DNA from: Pegoplata infirma
Lineage: Eukaryota > Arthropoda > Insecta > Diptera > Anthomyiidae
DNA: 64,000 nucleotides
NCBI GenBank assembly: GCA_963921195.1
Contig: OY992538.1
Span: 240,181,462-240,245,461, forward strand
Direction of reading: 5' to 3'
How positions within the stretch are numbered: position 1 is the stretch's first letter; each line of letters begins with the position of its first letter. Shown here piece by piece: positions 23,204 to 35,994 of the stretch. Position numbers and translations under genes: made by a program. The notes under the pieces were generated by a model. The model was not told where the DNA came from. It made no database searches and saw nothing but the letters and a program-made list of their open reading frames with translations.

Positions 23204-26137
23204 GCAGTAAAATTTCTGTTATTTTCTAAAACTGGAAAAAATTAACCATTTAGCAGAAAAGTCTGCTGAATATTTGCTAAATCAAATAGAAAGTCGTTTT
23301 ACAGATTTTTTGACAGAGTTTTTCTTCTGAGTGCACAATTTTTTGAATTTCGAATTTTGTGAAAAATCAAACAGTTTTCCATCTTAAATACCATATATCT
23401 ATGAAGAAAAAAAGATTTGCTGCCCTGCCTTCGTATTCTTTGCTTTAGTGTAATTCATACATCAATTTTTTTTTTTTGGATTTTAAAATTAGTTACTTTA
23501 AGATAATTGTTTAAAATTGACTTTTTCTCTAAACAATAATGTTAATCATAACTAAAAAAAAAAAAATAAGAGTAAACATGTTATTATAAATTCAACAAGA
23601 CAGTCATAACAATCAATTACATACTGTTTCAAAATACAATCATGTTGCAAAACCATAAAGTAAATTTTAGAGCTCATTATTTTTGCTTGTTTTGTTTGTT
23701 TGGTTGTCACAATAGAACACATTTTTACAGTGCAACTATTGTCCCTTGGACAAAACAGCACATGATATTGTAATTTGCTCAACAGGATGACTTTTTAACC
23801 CATATATTTTTTTTATCATCTCGGTTTTGCTCTTAATATGAAGACAGACAGTCAGACAGATAGACGGGCGGAAGGACGGACGGATAAACAAAGAAAAGAA
23901 ACCCACTCTTGCCATTTCCCTAGTGGAAAATAAAGAATAACATCAACTTGTATAAAAACAACGGGTGGTGACAATAGAGTAGTGCTGGTGGTTATAGAAG
24001 AATAACAACTGTATCAGCAGCAACATAGTCGACTTTCATAGAAGACAAGCAACAAATGAAGATGAAAACTTAAAAGACATTATTCTTAGCTGCACTGTAG
24101 AGTGGGCTGATTTGAATAATTTGTTGGAATTAAACGACATTTATAATTTAAATATCCGCAAAACAAATTTTACTACAGTTTAAATAAGATTAATTTGAAC
24201 TCTCTATAAAATATGGACGGAATAAGACAAAGAGTCCTTCCATATAACACATTCTTTGAAAATTGTTTAACTTGGTTCCCCATGAAAGTATTTAAATTGT
24301 CAAAGACTAAAATTATGAAGTCTTAAAGATTTTACGTAAATACGGACGCGGTTGGACAATGGGCCACCTCCAATATAATTAAAAACTTTAAAATATATAT
24401 ATATATGATGTAATATCTTTGATATAACATCGTCCGACACTCATAAACCGAACGATATATGTACGTCTGAATGTAGAGATCAAATGGAATAAAATTGCAT
24501 TTACAGTTTTCATTTCGTTGTCCTGTTTCCTTTTAAAAGGACTTCAAAGTTTTACAGGACTACATTTTGTAATTTTTTTTTTTAATATTTGTGCATGTCT
24601 TACAATGTCACTATTGCTGGCAAATGAAAGAGAAGAATCTTTACTATTTTTTCCTTTTTTTTATTTTGCGATATCAGGAAAAAGGATGTAAATAATTTTC
24701 TTTCAAAACCTTATCAAAATATTTTGTTAAAAATTTTAAATTATATTGAAGGATAAAGTGTTGAAAGAACATTAATTACCTCCTTTTTTATTTATATGTC
24801 AAAATAATAAAATTGGAAAATTAGTGGAGATGCTTCAAAATAGCAAATATTTTATTAAAATTTTGTTTGTGAATTTCTGACCATTTGACCATCTGATTTT
24901 AATCGAACCATTTTTGGGCTTAGGCCCCATATGAAAATTTCGCTCGATATTCAATTAAAGCGGTTTATTGGCAACAAATAGAAGCCTATTTCACTCAAAT
25001 TTGGTTTGTGTGTGTTTTTTACACTTATTAAAGATTTTAGAAAAAGATAGATCCAATCGGCCCATGTTTGAAGTTGGGATCCATTTTCCGGGAAACACTG
25101 GTGTAGGGTATTATATGGCCAGTCTTGACCATAACTTTCTTACTTGTTTTTAATAAGAAAAACATAAACCGGTTGACTGGCTTTTTATATTAAAGCCGAA
25201 ACCAGTTTTTGAAATTCGAAATTTTTCTAGCAAACCGGAAACCGGTTTTGAAATTCGCCAGTTTCATGGATACAATAGAAGGGAGAAAATTTTAAAAGGC
25301 ACTTAACCCCACCTCCCCTAGGGTCGTCACCGGGGCAGCTGTGGGGCTTTTTGACAATTTTTGTCCCTTTGCGCCCAACTTTGACCCCGATGAGAAGCCA
25401 TTTAACACCACCCCAACTTCCCCACTTTTTGGATCATGCATTTTTTTTACGAACCACACAAAACTAGTGGATGTAGTGTATCGAAATCGAAAACTCGTAC
25501 ACTGTCCCACCTCTAGATTTGGCACAGCCAAATTTAGTATTCCTACTTGCTCATTTTTTATTTAGTTTATTTTAATTTTATATGCAATGGGCTGATTCTA
25601 GATGCAATAAATAATATTTTCATCTTACTCTTATACTTACTCAACATACATTCTTACATACGTTGTTTTAGCACTACTTCATGGTATATTGTGATGAGTA
25701 TTAGAGTTGTGATAATATAAGGTACCGAATACTTATGCAAATGCACACGAAACTTTAAGAAATACTGTTCAACGAGAAAATGTATTTCGCAACAATAAAA
25801 AAATAAAATATACTTACTAACAGTAGACCAAACCACCTAAAAGGTTAATTTACTTACAGTTATTTTTATGGCCCACTGTAGATTTATTTTTCCGTTCAAA
25901 TGCGTGTGGAATGAGTAAAATTAATTATTTAAAAGTACTTTTTAGCTTTATAATGTGTTTAGGTGTCTGCAGTGAAAGTCTATATTAACCCTCGATCGCT
26001 CATTAAAATGGGTCATTTTGATCCTTTTTTAAAAAACTCTCATAAAAATATACTTGTAAGTTCAAAGTTAGATTGTGATATTTGCTGTAGAATTTTATGG
26101 TGATCTCCAATTTTAAGTTATATTTTTTGTCCTTTTT
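23204..26137. other. Spacer with fragments of known local families
   Basis: 23204-23335 ends CTTCTGAGTG and looks like the right end of a CAC...GTG MITE (compare 54830-54960). 23844-23885 is a minus-strand (GTCY)n block, a mini-me/HINE remnant. 24420-24640 is a diverged inverted relative of hAT-type MITE 1. A 79/74-residue frame pair at 25292-25565 has no recognisable feature. No gene is supported. Confidence 0.4.
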
Positions 26138-26782
26138 ATACCCTCCACTTAGTGATAGAGGGTATATATAAGTTTGTCATTCCGTTTGTAACTCATCAAA
26201 ATATCGGTCTAGGACCCCATAAAGTATATATATTCATGATGCCCGATCGATTTTAAGACATTCTAGCGATGTCCATCTGTCCGTCTGTCAGTCTGTCCGT
26301 CTGTCAGTCTGTCCGTCTGTCTGTCTGTCTGTGGAAAATGCTCTCGCGGACAAAATATTGCACAGAGATGACTGAAACTTAACATATATATTGGAAGTTC
26401 TCCCGAGAAATTTGGTATTGCATTTGAGCGATATCGGTTCAGCGGTTCAAAAGTTATGAACGAAAATGTTAGCACACCTCAAAAATTTCAGTACATTCAA
26501 CATAACCTAAAAATACAAAATGCTTTAATTCGGCTTCTGGTTGACATATGTGAACATAATTGAGCACCAAATGGTATTTAAACAAGTACGAATATATTTT
26601 TTGACAAAAAAAGAAAAAAATCGCGGATTTTTTTACCAAAATTTTTTTTCGCGGAAATTTTTTTTCATTTTTTTTTTTCAAAAGTAATTTCCTTTTAAAT
26701 AAAGTTGTTTGCAATAATCTTTTTGAAATTGTGGAGGATATCACTACATTCGGCAAGGCCGAATTTAACTTTTTTACTTGCT
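26138..26782 (+). mobile_element. mini-me/HINE-like element, copy 3 (most complete)
   Basis: Starts TATACCCTCCACTTAGTGAT, followed by a short TA-rich block, GTTTGTCATTCCGTTTGTAA, GGACCCCATAAAGTATATAT and a (GTCY)n block at 26272-26331. It then has a region shared with the other copies and a 3' hairpin, CATTCGGCAAGGCCGAATTT, before AACTTTTTTACTTG. This layout (TA block, GTCY block, terminal hairpin) is that of dipteran mini-me and DINE-like elements, which are Helentron-associated. Non-coding. Confidence 0.8.
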
Positions 26783-26809
26783 TTAAATAAATAAATATCT
26801 AAAAATCTA

Positions 26810-27303
26810 CACACAAAAAATTATTGGCTAGCAATTTTCAATTAAATCTATGGATCAATAAAACTTAAATGAGTCAATCAATGTTTTGATTAAAATTTTT
26901 GTTATTTTCTTAAACTGTCGAATTACAAATTTTCAACATACCAGATTTTTTTTCGCTTTAATATATTTGAATAGATTAATTCAAAAATATACAAAATAAT
27001 CGGGTTTTACTTTTTTTTACTGTTGGCAACATATTAGAAAGCAAAAAATATTAATTTTTTGATATTTTTGTCATAAGCTTACAACGTATTTGTAAAACCA
27101 ATCAATATTTTGATTGACTATAAATAAAAAAATTATCAATCTTTTGATCAAAATCGAAAAAATGTTTGATTGAAACAATTTTCAATCAATCACCTACAAT
27201 TTAATAATTGGTATAACAATTTTTTTAATTGGAGGAATTTCAATAAAAAATTGATTAAATCCGCGTTTTTGTTGATTGAAATTCGTTTTAAATTTTTTCT
27301 GTG
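26810..27303. mobile_element. CACACAAAAAATTATTGG MITE (494 bp)
   Basis: TA-flanked (26808-26809, 27304-27305), starting CACACAAAAAATTATTGGCT and ending ...AATTTTTTCTGTG. Interior of repeated TTGATTGAAA/TTTCAATCAA motifs in both orientations. It inserted close behind the preceding element. Confidence 0.8.
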
Positions 27304-27305
27304 TA

Positions 27306-29213
27306 CTAAAAAATACATTTAAAGGGCAAAAGTTCTTATAATATTGTTTTTGCTTTAAATTTCACTGGGGTTCACTAAAGTTAGAAAGTGCTCAAAATAG
27401 TAAAATTTTAGGTCTTAACATTTTTGTAAAATTAAAAAAAAAAAAAATAATAGAGAGTAACCGAATATATTATCACTAGTTATATGTTTTACCTCAAAAT
27501 GAACAAAAATAAGTATAAAAACCTTAGAAAAACAGAAGAATGAATAAAAATATGGCGGTTTTATTTATGAGACTTTTTAAATTCTCATAAGGAACAAAAA
27601 GTTTTGAATAAACATACGTTGAATAAATAAATGAAAAGTGGAAAGGAGAAATGTGTAAAGAAGAAGAAGAAATACAAGCATTTTACACTAATACTAATGC
27701 ACTGACATGCATTCAGAAAAACATACAATTAGACAGACAGTAATAACACCTGCTGAGATTCAAAGCAGCAATTTTTCTAATAATTTTAGAAAACAAACTA
27801 AACTATTTTCTATAAAATTAAGAATTCTTTTCATTTAAAACAATTTTTTTTATGCAAGCGTTATTGGCTCCTGAACAATCAACTCATTGATAAAGTGTTG
27901 ATTACAACTTTTTTGTGTAAAAGGAAAATAAAAAATAATAAAAAGAGAACAAACGAACATAAACACCTTATATTCTGCCAATCATGCAATTATTGGCCAA
28001 TCAAATTGAAGTCATATTCAGCAAACATTTAATTTTTGAATTCATAAAAAAAAAACTTAAAAGTAAACTGTATTAAGTCGACTTTCGATTGACAGTACTC
28101 TACATATAATTGTTAAATTTTATATGCTTTTTTAGCGAATACGATTGGTAATTTAATTGATCGAGCTAACTAAATATTAGTAAAATGCAAGAAATATCAA
28201 TTTGCAAATTAACAAAATTTTGTTCGAAAATTTTGGTAGAATGCTAAATTTCATAAATTTTAATACGGAACACCCCTCTTTTAAAAATTATCAATACTTT
28301 ATAAATATTTTTTTACGATTTAAAAAAAAATTGCTATATGTTAAATCGATAATACAATGGCCATATTTCATAATGTTACTAACATTATGATATAGTTTAC
28401 AATTTCCCCATTTTACAATGTAAGAAATACGTAGAGAAAAATGTGAGTAAAAAATTTTACTTTACGTTTCTCTTCTTTATCTCTTTTTGTTTTACATTCG
28501 TCTATAATTGAGTTACCTTTTGGCAATTTTCTTGAATACCAAGAATTATCAATTATTTATTGAACATCATCAAAGGAAATAGTAAAGTTGGTTAAATGTG
28601 TAACAGACGTGTATATGAGGGAGGAGAATAAAATGGTTGGTTATAAAAAAATGGGAAATTAACAAAAAGTAACCACATCTGAATGGTTTACCATTTATAA
28701 ATATTCGTACATGTGTGCGAAAGCTATGAACATACATATAAAGCATTTCACACACCAAGTATGGAAATTATTTTTGAAAAACTTTCTCTAAAAATTTTCT
28801 CTAAGTTAGTTTATTTTTTTTTTTAATTAAACAAAGTTTTGAACTTTATATGAATACCATATTTGAGCACCCGTTGGTTCTAGATTCTTTTAAAATCTAG
28901 AAAGTCCAAAAATGGTGTTATTATAATTAGATTTGATTGGTTTAGTAAAGTACACGTTTAAAACGTACAAAAAAAAATTTAATAAAAAAAATTTATAAGA
29001 ACTGATTATAAGTAAAATTAAGAAATTTTTTTAACTTTAAGTAAAATTTATTAAATTCTGGGACAATTTATGAACTATTTTGAAGTAAGTTTCTCTTTAG
29101 ATTTTTGTTATCTCTTTTTTTTGAGAATAGTTTTCAGAATTGCAATATTTTCCAAAAAATTTCGTCTAGGTACCTCAATATCTTTACAACACTTGTAAAA
29201 GAATGCCTTATAT
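27306..29213. other. AT-rich DNA, nothing recognised
   Basis: Short random frames only. No shared inverted ends were noticed. Confidence 0.4.
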
Positions 29214-30536
29214 GAGGCATTTCACACCAAATGTTCAGCAAAAAAAAGTTGTGTCGTGTCAATATGAAATCATTTGCAAAGTATTCGCTCTTAGGGTACT
29301 ATATTTCAAAAAGTAGGCCTTGTAGGCGTGGTCAAAAATTGAAAATATTTAACTTTTTTGCCTGAGCATCTTTACTTCAAAATTTACGCAAATTAAATGA
29401 AACACAGTAAAGTCTTAAAGACACAAGTTTTTTATAGATTTTTGTATGGGCTATCGATTAAAAAAATAAAAATTGGAAAATTTTCTGAAAAAGTTCTGAA
29501 TTTTTTAAATTTAAACTTAAACTTTATTTATCAAAAAACATGCCGCAATTTAATTTTTTTTTTTTTATTTAAAAAAAAAAGTTAAAGGACTTTTCTATCT
29601 GTTCTGAAATTTTCAGAGATTTGTTTTGCCTTGTTTTCGAGAAATCAAATGTCAAAGATTGCAACACGATAATTTTATACAATAATGGTGTATAACGTGT
29701 GCGTATGAGTAATATCAATACTAAAAAAATTATTTTAAGAGGCGATTGTAGCGTGAGTGAGTTTTTAATAACGATTACGCACGCTCATGAAAGAAAAAAT
29801 TTAGTCACGTACGATATTTTATTTTGCTCACGCTCATTCACGCACACGTGAGTAGAAAAAATAAGTCACGGTCACGACGTTCACGTGAGCGTGAGTAAAA
29901 TAAAATATCGTGCTTGAATATTTTTTTTCTTTCATTAGCGTGCGTGATCGTAAATAAAAACTCACTCACGCTCCCATCGCCTCTTAAAATATTTTTTAAG
30001 TATTGATATTACTCATACGCACACGTTTTATACACCATTATTGTATAAAATTAGCGTATTGCAATCTTTGACATTTGATTTCTCGAAAACAAGGCAAAAC
30101 ACATCTCTGAAAATTTGCAGAACAGATAGAAAAGCATTTTATCTTTTTTTTTTTAAATTAAAAAAAAAATAAAATTGCGGCATGTTTTTTGATAAATAAA
30201 GTTTAAGTTTAAATTTGAAAAATTCAGAACTTCTTCTGAAAATTTTTCAATTTTTATTTTTTTAATCGGTAGCCCATAAAAAATCTATAAAAAACTTTTG
30301 TCTTAAAGACATTGCTGTGTTTCATTTAATTTGCAGAAATATTGAAATAAAGATGCTCAGGCAAAAAAGTTACATATTTTCAATTTTTGACCACGCCTAC
30401 AAGGCCCACTTTTTGAAAAAACTTAAATTTTATTTTTGTTATTTAATAGTAACCTAAGAGCAAATACTTTGCAAATGATATCCCATTGAAACCACTATGG
30501 TTTTTCTGTAGTGGAACAGTTGGTGTGGAATGCCTC
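29214..30536. mobile_element. Large fold-back element 1 (GAGGCATTCCACACC ends)
   Basis: Two arms of roughly 600 bp are inverted copies of one another; left GAGGCATTTCACACCAAATG, right inverse GAGGCATTCCACACCAACTG. The centre near 29840-29890 consists of CGTGAGTGAG / CTCACGCTCA motifs. The tips are flanked by ATAT on both sides, which can be read as a 4-bp duplication or as TA plus a terminal T/A pair. Frames at 29397-29585 and 30535-30756 are mirror artefacts. No protein. Confidence 0.88.
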
Positions 30537-31789
30537 ATATGTATAATGGAAAAAACACTTTAAGTCTTTTTTTGTATGGAAGTGAAGTATGGAATCTATG
30601 GTTATTTTCCTCAATATAAATAAATTTCAAAGTAAAACATGTGAAATAAATATCAATAAAATCCCAATACAGAATTTCACAAAAATTTGGAGGGGTTAAG
30701 GAAAAACCTTTGGTTGAATTAATGTGTTTTAACTCATTCTTGAAAAATAGTTTCAATATAAATTTGATTTTAACTGGAAAAATTAGTGTTTTATTTCTTT
30801 TTATATTTTCAAAATTATTTTCAACATTTTAGTTTAATTTTAAAATTCAAACTTTATTCAGTCATGACAAAAATTCATTTTAAAAATAAAATTATTTTTT
30901 TCCCCTTTTCAATTCAAGTAAATTCATATTATGCATTTGTATTTGAAAATTTGCTAAACTAATTCAGTGATGGATTTACAGTTGTTTTAAACAATTTGTT
31001 TAGCTATTAAAAATTTATGTTCACATAATATATTGTAATGCATTTCTAAGCAATTGAACATGAATTCTTGTAACTAAACACAAACATATGTACTCTGGTG
31101 TTTTCATTAGGTTGGCATTTAATTTAAAAAAAATTTTAAATTTTCATCGTTCATGAATGCTGTTTTAGAAGATCATATTGTAGCAAAATGATTATAATTG
31201 TACAAACTTTTTCATCAATGTTGCGTATAGCAATATTTTTTACAATATGTATGAAAGTTAAAAATGCGTATGAGTAATAAATGCATATAAATCTTAATTG
31301 AGTATACGTACTGAGAGTTTTTAAATAATATTGATATTATAAAATAATTTGAGCATATTGTTGATCATTACTATTTTGATCATTACTATTTTGTTTGAAA
31401 AAAATAGCAAAAGTACGAAAATTTCAGATCAGATTTGATTCGGTCTTGCAGAGTATATTGATACACTTACTATCTAAAAAGATGGTATCACAATGGACCT
31501 CGGAGTCTACGTGTGTTGACTTAAAACGTCAGCAGCCACTTACAACCTAACCTATCTAAAAAGATTATTGCAAAACAATTTATTAAAAAAACTTTATTAA
31601 AAAAAACTGAAAAAGTCGTTAGCAAGCCAAGGTGAATACCCAGTATATGTTATTATTCTCGCAAATAGCCCATATGTTTGAGTATTTGCTACAACAACTA
31701 GAATATAGTATTGTCTAAAGGTTAATCATATATAAATCTGATTTTAATAGTTTTTTGTTTGTTATTTGAGGATCGTGATCTTACTAAGA
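30537..31789. other. AT-rich DNA with one HINE 3' remnant
   Basis: GATTCGGTCTTGCAGAGTAT at about 31439 resembles the mini-me/HINE 3' end. Otherwise unrecognised. Confidence 0.4.
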
Positions 31790-32355
31790 GAGTGTACAGT
31801 TATCTTTTTCTAGTTCTCAGTGAATGTAGAGTCAAACATGTATTAATATTTTTGCTTGAACATTAGCAATTTGTCATTTAAATTCCCTTTGTTGCTTGTT
31901 GTATAGGCTTTTTATCTTTGCTAAATAGTCTTGACAAGGGGGCCCCTGTAGGTTAGTTGGTAGCGTGCTAGCCTATGAAACAGGGGGTCGTGGGTTCGAT
32001 TCCCACAAAAACCCTTGGTCGATTTCGCTACAACGAGACGACGGTCATTGTTACCAGTTCTCGTTAAGGTTTAAATTATTAAAAATGATGTGTAATTAAC
32101 GTGTAATTAAATTGGAAAAATAAATAAAAACTGATCATTGGATCAAAATTATTATTATTAAAAATTAGTCTTGACAATGAAATCTGACAAATTCCGAAAC
32201 ACGTGTCGACTAAGTCTTCCAAAAATTACCGACATAAATAAATTTACAACAGAAAAATAATTTTCTTGAATATTATTCTATGAGAATAACATTAGTAATA
32301 GAATTAATGACCTCGAGCTTGAATAAAAGTACTCAAAATATAATATTTTGATGAT
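31790..32355 (+). repeat. CTCGAGCTAGAATAAA repeat, copy 1, split by SINE
   Basis: Shares ordered blocks with 52085-52375 (GTCAAACATGTATTAATATT, TTTGTCATTTAAAT, CTTGACAATGAAATCTGACA, ACCTCGAGCTTGAATAAA) and inverse blocks with 46755-46920 and 53420-53600. The SINE 31938-32165 interrupts it at TAGTCTTGACAA. Confidence 0.65.
31938..32165 (+). mobile_element. tRNA-derived SINE, copy 1
   Basis: Flanked by a 12-bp duplication TAGTCTTGACAA (31926-31937, 32166-32177). The head is tRNA-like: an A-box-like TAGGTTAGTTGG and a perfect B box GGTTCGATTCC at 31993-32003 within a T-arm GTGGG/CCCAC. The body CGCTACAACGAGACGA...CATTGTTACCAGTTCTCG is shared with the second copy, and the tail is AT-rich with ATT repeats. 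These are the marks of a Pol III SINE moved by a LINE enzyme. The acceptor and anticodon stems do not pair as in a working tRNA. Confidence 0.92.
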
Positions 32356-32489
32356 CGGAATTAAAAAAATTTAATAATTTTTTTAAAATTGTTAAAAGAA
32401 TTAAATTTGACGATTTTTTTTGGTCCAAAAAAATTCTTAAAATAAAAAAAAAAAAACGTGAAAAAATGGTAATGCCTACTAGTTTATTA

Positions 32490-34598
32490 GACTGGGTCGA
32501 AATCCTACAAAGTATAAGGATTGATTGTCCTTAGTGCGGAAAAGTGGTAATGGGGTAATATAAACATTTTATGGAAGACAACTTTTTAATCGATCAAAAA
32601 CTCTATTAGCGCATCGGTGGTCAAAATTGAGATTTTGGTCAAAATGGCCAAATTTTCAAAAAAAATTTAAAAATATAAATTTCATTTTATTGGTTAGTAA
32701 AAAACTTTTTTTTATTGCATTTGATACTAATAACTTTTGTGTTAAATGTTGGAATTTTATGCCATCACTAACATATTTTTATTTAAGGTACAAACACAAT
32801 CGTATTTTTGGCGCGGTTCTCAAAACCATTTTTTTTATTTAATTTTTTTTATTAAAATTGCAAAATATATCGATTTTATTACTCAATGTTATTAAAAACA
32901 TCATAGATACTAAAGATTTAAATTTTTGCGAGAATCCGTTCGGTAGTTTTTTGTGGGGAGCGATTTCAATTAAGCGGATTTCAAGGAAATCGGGTTTTTT
33001 GTCATTTTTTTGAGTTTTTATTTCTTGTAAGCTACATTTTTGTACAAATTGACCAATATTATGCTCTATCTTGTTCCATTTGATCATGGTAACTTAGTTT
33101 TGAAACGATAGATTTATAGGACGTCTTAAACCCTAATCGGTCAGCGGTCAAAAGTGTCCCGTACTGAGTTTTTTTTAGGTTTTAACTACTGTTTTATGAA
33201 ATTAATGGTTCCAAAATCATGTTTGTGTTGAATATTGTGTTGTATGTTCTTTTATTTAATCATATTGACTTAATTTGGAAACATAAATTTTTTTGGGCAT
33301 CTTTAACCCGTATGCGCATGCAATCAAAAATGTCCTCTATCAAAATTTTCACGTTTTTTAAAAATTAAAAAAAAAAAACACACATATTCAACACAAACAT
33401 GATTTTGGAACCATTAATTTCATAAAACAGTAGTTAAAACCTAAAAAAACTCAGTACGGGACACTTTTGGCCGCTGACCGATTAGGGTTAAAGACGTCCT
33501 ATAAATCTATCGTTTCAAAATTATGTTGCCATGATCAAATGGAACAAGATAGAGCATAATATTGGTCAATTTGTACAATAATGTAGCTTACAAAAAATAA
33601 AAACTCAAAAAAATGGCAAAAAATCCGATTTCCTTGAAATCCGCTCAATTGAAATCGCTCCCGACAAAAAACTACCGAACGGATTTTCGCAAAAATGTAA
33701 ATCTTTAGTATTTATGATGTTTTTAATAACACTGAGTAATAAAATCGATATATTTTGCAATTTTAATAAAAAAAAAATTAAATAAAAAAAGTGGTTTTGA
33801 GAACCGCGCCAAAAATACAACTTTTTTGTACCTTAAATAAAAATATGTTAGTGATGGCATAAAATTCCCATATTTAATACAAAAGTTATTAGTATCAAAT
33901 TGTAACTTGGTAAGCCGGTTGAGCTTGGTTACAACTTGTTAAGCCGGTTGAGCTTGGTATTAAATTGATAAGCCGGTTGAGCTTTGTTTTTCAATTGACT
34001 TTATTCATTAAAATTGAACTTAATTTATAGTATAAAATTGCTTAGTTAGCACTTAAATTAACAGTGGGGAAATGTAGCAATGGACTAATATATTTAGTTA
34101 GATTCGTTAAGTACGAAACAACGATCATCGTACAATACCAGAAGGGTTGACTGTTCAATAAGATTTACAGTAGAAGTTACCACAGTTTGACTGAGTATTC
34201 TCAGCTTAGTTTACTGTAACTTCAATAGTCATTGTACAATGCAAACAGTGTGTATCGTTTTGTACTTTGTATAATACTCATATTTCAGTTATCCAGAATA
34301 TCGTCAAAATACAGTAAAATACAGTTATGGTTAATAACGCATTTAATTCATGCTACATATGCTACAAAATGCAATAAAAATTTTTTTTTACTAACCAATA
34401 AAATGAAATTTATATTTTTAAAATTTTTTTGAAAATTTGGCCATTTTGACCAAAATCTCAATTTTGACCACCGATGCGCTAATAGAGTTTTTGATCGATT
34501 AAAAAGTTGTCTTCCACAAAATGCTTATATTACCCCATTACCACTTTCCCGCACTAAGGACAATCGATCCTTACACTTTGTAGAATTTCGACCCAGTC
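32490..34598. mobile_element. Large fold-back element 2 (GACTGGGTCGAAAT ends)
   Basis: The left arm 32490-about 33215 is inverted in about 33400-34598: GACTGGGTCGAAATCCTACA against its inverse at the right, and CAGTACGGGACACTTTTG-type blocks near the centre. TA lies on both sides. The right arm is interrupted by a solo LTR at 33901-34366. Frames on opposite strands at 32839-33087 and 33605-33820 are the two arms read in mirror. Confidence 0.87.
33901..34366. mobile_element. Solo LTR (466 bp) inside the fold-back arm
   Basis: Begins TGTAACTTGG and ends TGCTACA (5'-TG...CA-3'), flanked by AAAT on each side (33897-33900, 34367-34370). The mirror arm at about 32705-32725 shows the empty site (the inverse of TATCAAATGCAATAAA), proving insertion. 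The first 100 bp hold three spaced copies of TAAGCCGGTTGAGCTT. No internal retrovirus-like coding region or second LTR is present. Length, tips and a 4-bp duplication fit an LTR-retrotransposon remnant left by recombination. Confidence 0.85.
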
Positions 34599-35549
34599 TA
34601 TTGTTTATATACCATGTGGTATCCTATTCTGTTTACATATGCCTAACAGCAGTCGAATTAAAGCATTCTTTTTTAAGTTAATATTGAATGTAACAAATTG
34701 TTCGAGGTTTTCTAAGATTTGCATTCATTACTTTATAACCGCTAAGCCGATATCGCTCAAATGCGATACCAAACTTCTCAGAGCAATAACAAGTAAATAT
34801 GTTAACCCGTGTAAAAATCGATTAGATATGATATGATCTGTTCAAAGCTGATTGTGTCAATTGTATCTGAAAAAATCTATTATATCCGAGATTTGTCCCT
34901 ATTCCCGAGATCTGATCAGACACAATTTGTGATCAGATCTACTTTGATCTCGAAATTGGGGAAAAATCTCGGTCCACAAATCGGACCATCAAATATAAAA
35001 TATGTACTTTACATTAAGTGCCACCCCACTGTATACTTTTTCAATAGTTACTACTGTAGTTCGAAAAAAAAAAAAAAATCTGTATTGAATTGAACTCAAC
35101 TAAACTAAAACATTCCAAAGTTGTCCAATGTTGTTCGGCATGTACTAGTTAGTTTTTTGTTGTTATTATTTTTGGTATGTCTGTATGTGTATTTGTCTAT
35201 TTTTATAGATATTTTATTTTTATTTTTTTTTTGTTATTTTTATGTGTGGAAAATTGAATTTTTGCTCATGATGTTTGACAACGACACACAATTTGACAAT
35301 GCAATAGAACAACAATTTATGTTATTTTAAGATTCCTTTACTTATCTTATGTTGTAACAACAATAACTGCAATATACCCTTATAATCGTACCTTTACAAG
35401 ACTTATGTACAACAGAAATTTTGGAAAAAAAATTTTTTTATATAAAATTAAAAGAAAACCCAGAATGTGTGTAATAGGGATGGAAAAATCGGTATATAAT
35501 TTATAGTTTTTTTGGTTCAATATTTTATTTAAAAACTAGTACTACTATA
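34599..35549. other. Spacer with HINE interior fragment
   Basis: About 34612-34810 matches, on the minus strand, the middle of the mini-me/HINE-like elements (GCAGTCGAATTAAAGCATT, AACCGCTAAGCCGATATCGC). The rest includes ATCAGATCT repeats near 34850-34945 and an A-run at 35066. No gene. Confidence 0.45.
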
Positions 35550-35797
35550 CACACAGAAAACAAATTTTGAAATCTCCAACTGAAATTCAGTTAATACAAC
35601 TAAAAATCGGTTGATACATTTGCATATAGGTCGTCTCAATTGAATATCGGTAGTCTCAACTAAATTCTGTTGATACCAACTAACATTTAATTGAAACAAC
35701 AATTAAATTTGGTTGTCACATCCAAAATTAGTGGCGACCACCGAATTATGAGTCGATACAATTATAAAATTCGATTAGAAATTTATTTTTCTGTGTG
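35550..35797. mobile_element. CACACAGAAAACAAATTT MITE (248 bp)
   Basis: TA-flanked (35548-35549, 35798-35799), with inverted tips CACACAGAAAACAAATTT and AAATTTATTTTTCTGTGTG. The interior repeats CAACTGAA/TCAGTTGATAC-like words. Confidence 0.85.
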
Positions 35798-35994
35798 TAA
35801 GTTAAAGTTTTCTTGCTGTAAAAAATAGCATAGTGTCCTTTATATTCCTACCATCAAAAATAATGGATTCTTAATATTTCATGTTTGAATCGCAATTAGG
35901 TCTAGGACCCCATAAAATACAAATTATTATCCTAAATTGATTTTAACGTCGAGCATGATTTGTAATTATTATCTAATTTAATATTAAATAAGTG

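Noticed and set aside
25292..25565. Overlapping 79- and 74-residue frames
   Set aside because: Opposite strands of the same stretch, no start context, splice sites or family motifs.
31938..32020. Possible tRNA gene
   Set aside because: The T-arm and B box are perfect but the acceptor and anticodon stems do not pair, and the sequence continues into a body shared with a second dispersed copy bounded by target duplications. It is a SINE.
32839..33820. Two similar proteins on the minus strand (82 and 71 residues)
   Set aside because: They are the two arms of one fold-back element read in mirror, with no family features and low-complexity composition.
33901..34366. Promoter or regulatory region with three 16-bp repeats
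   Set aside because: TG...CA ends, AAAT duplication and an empty site in the mirror arm show an inserted LTR instead.
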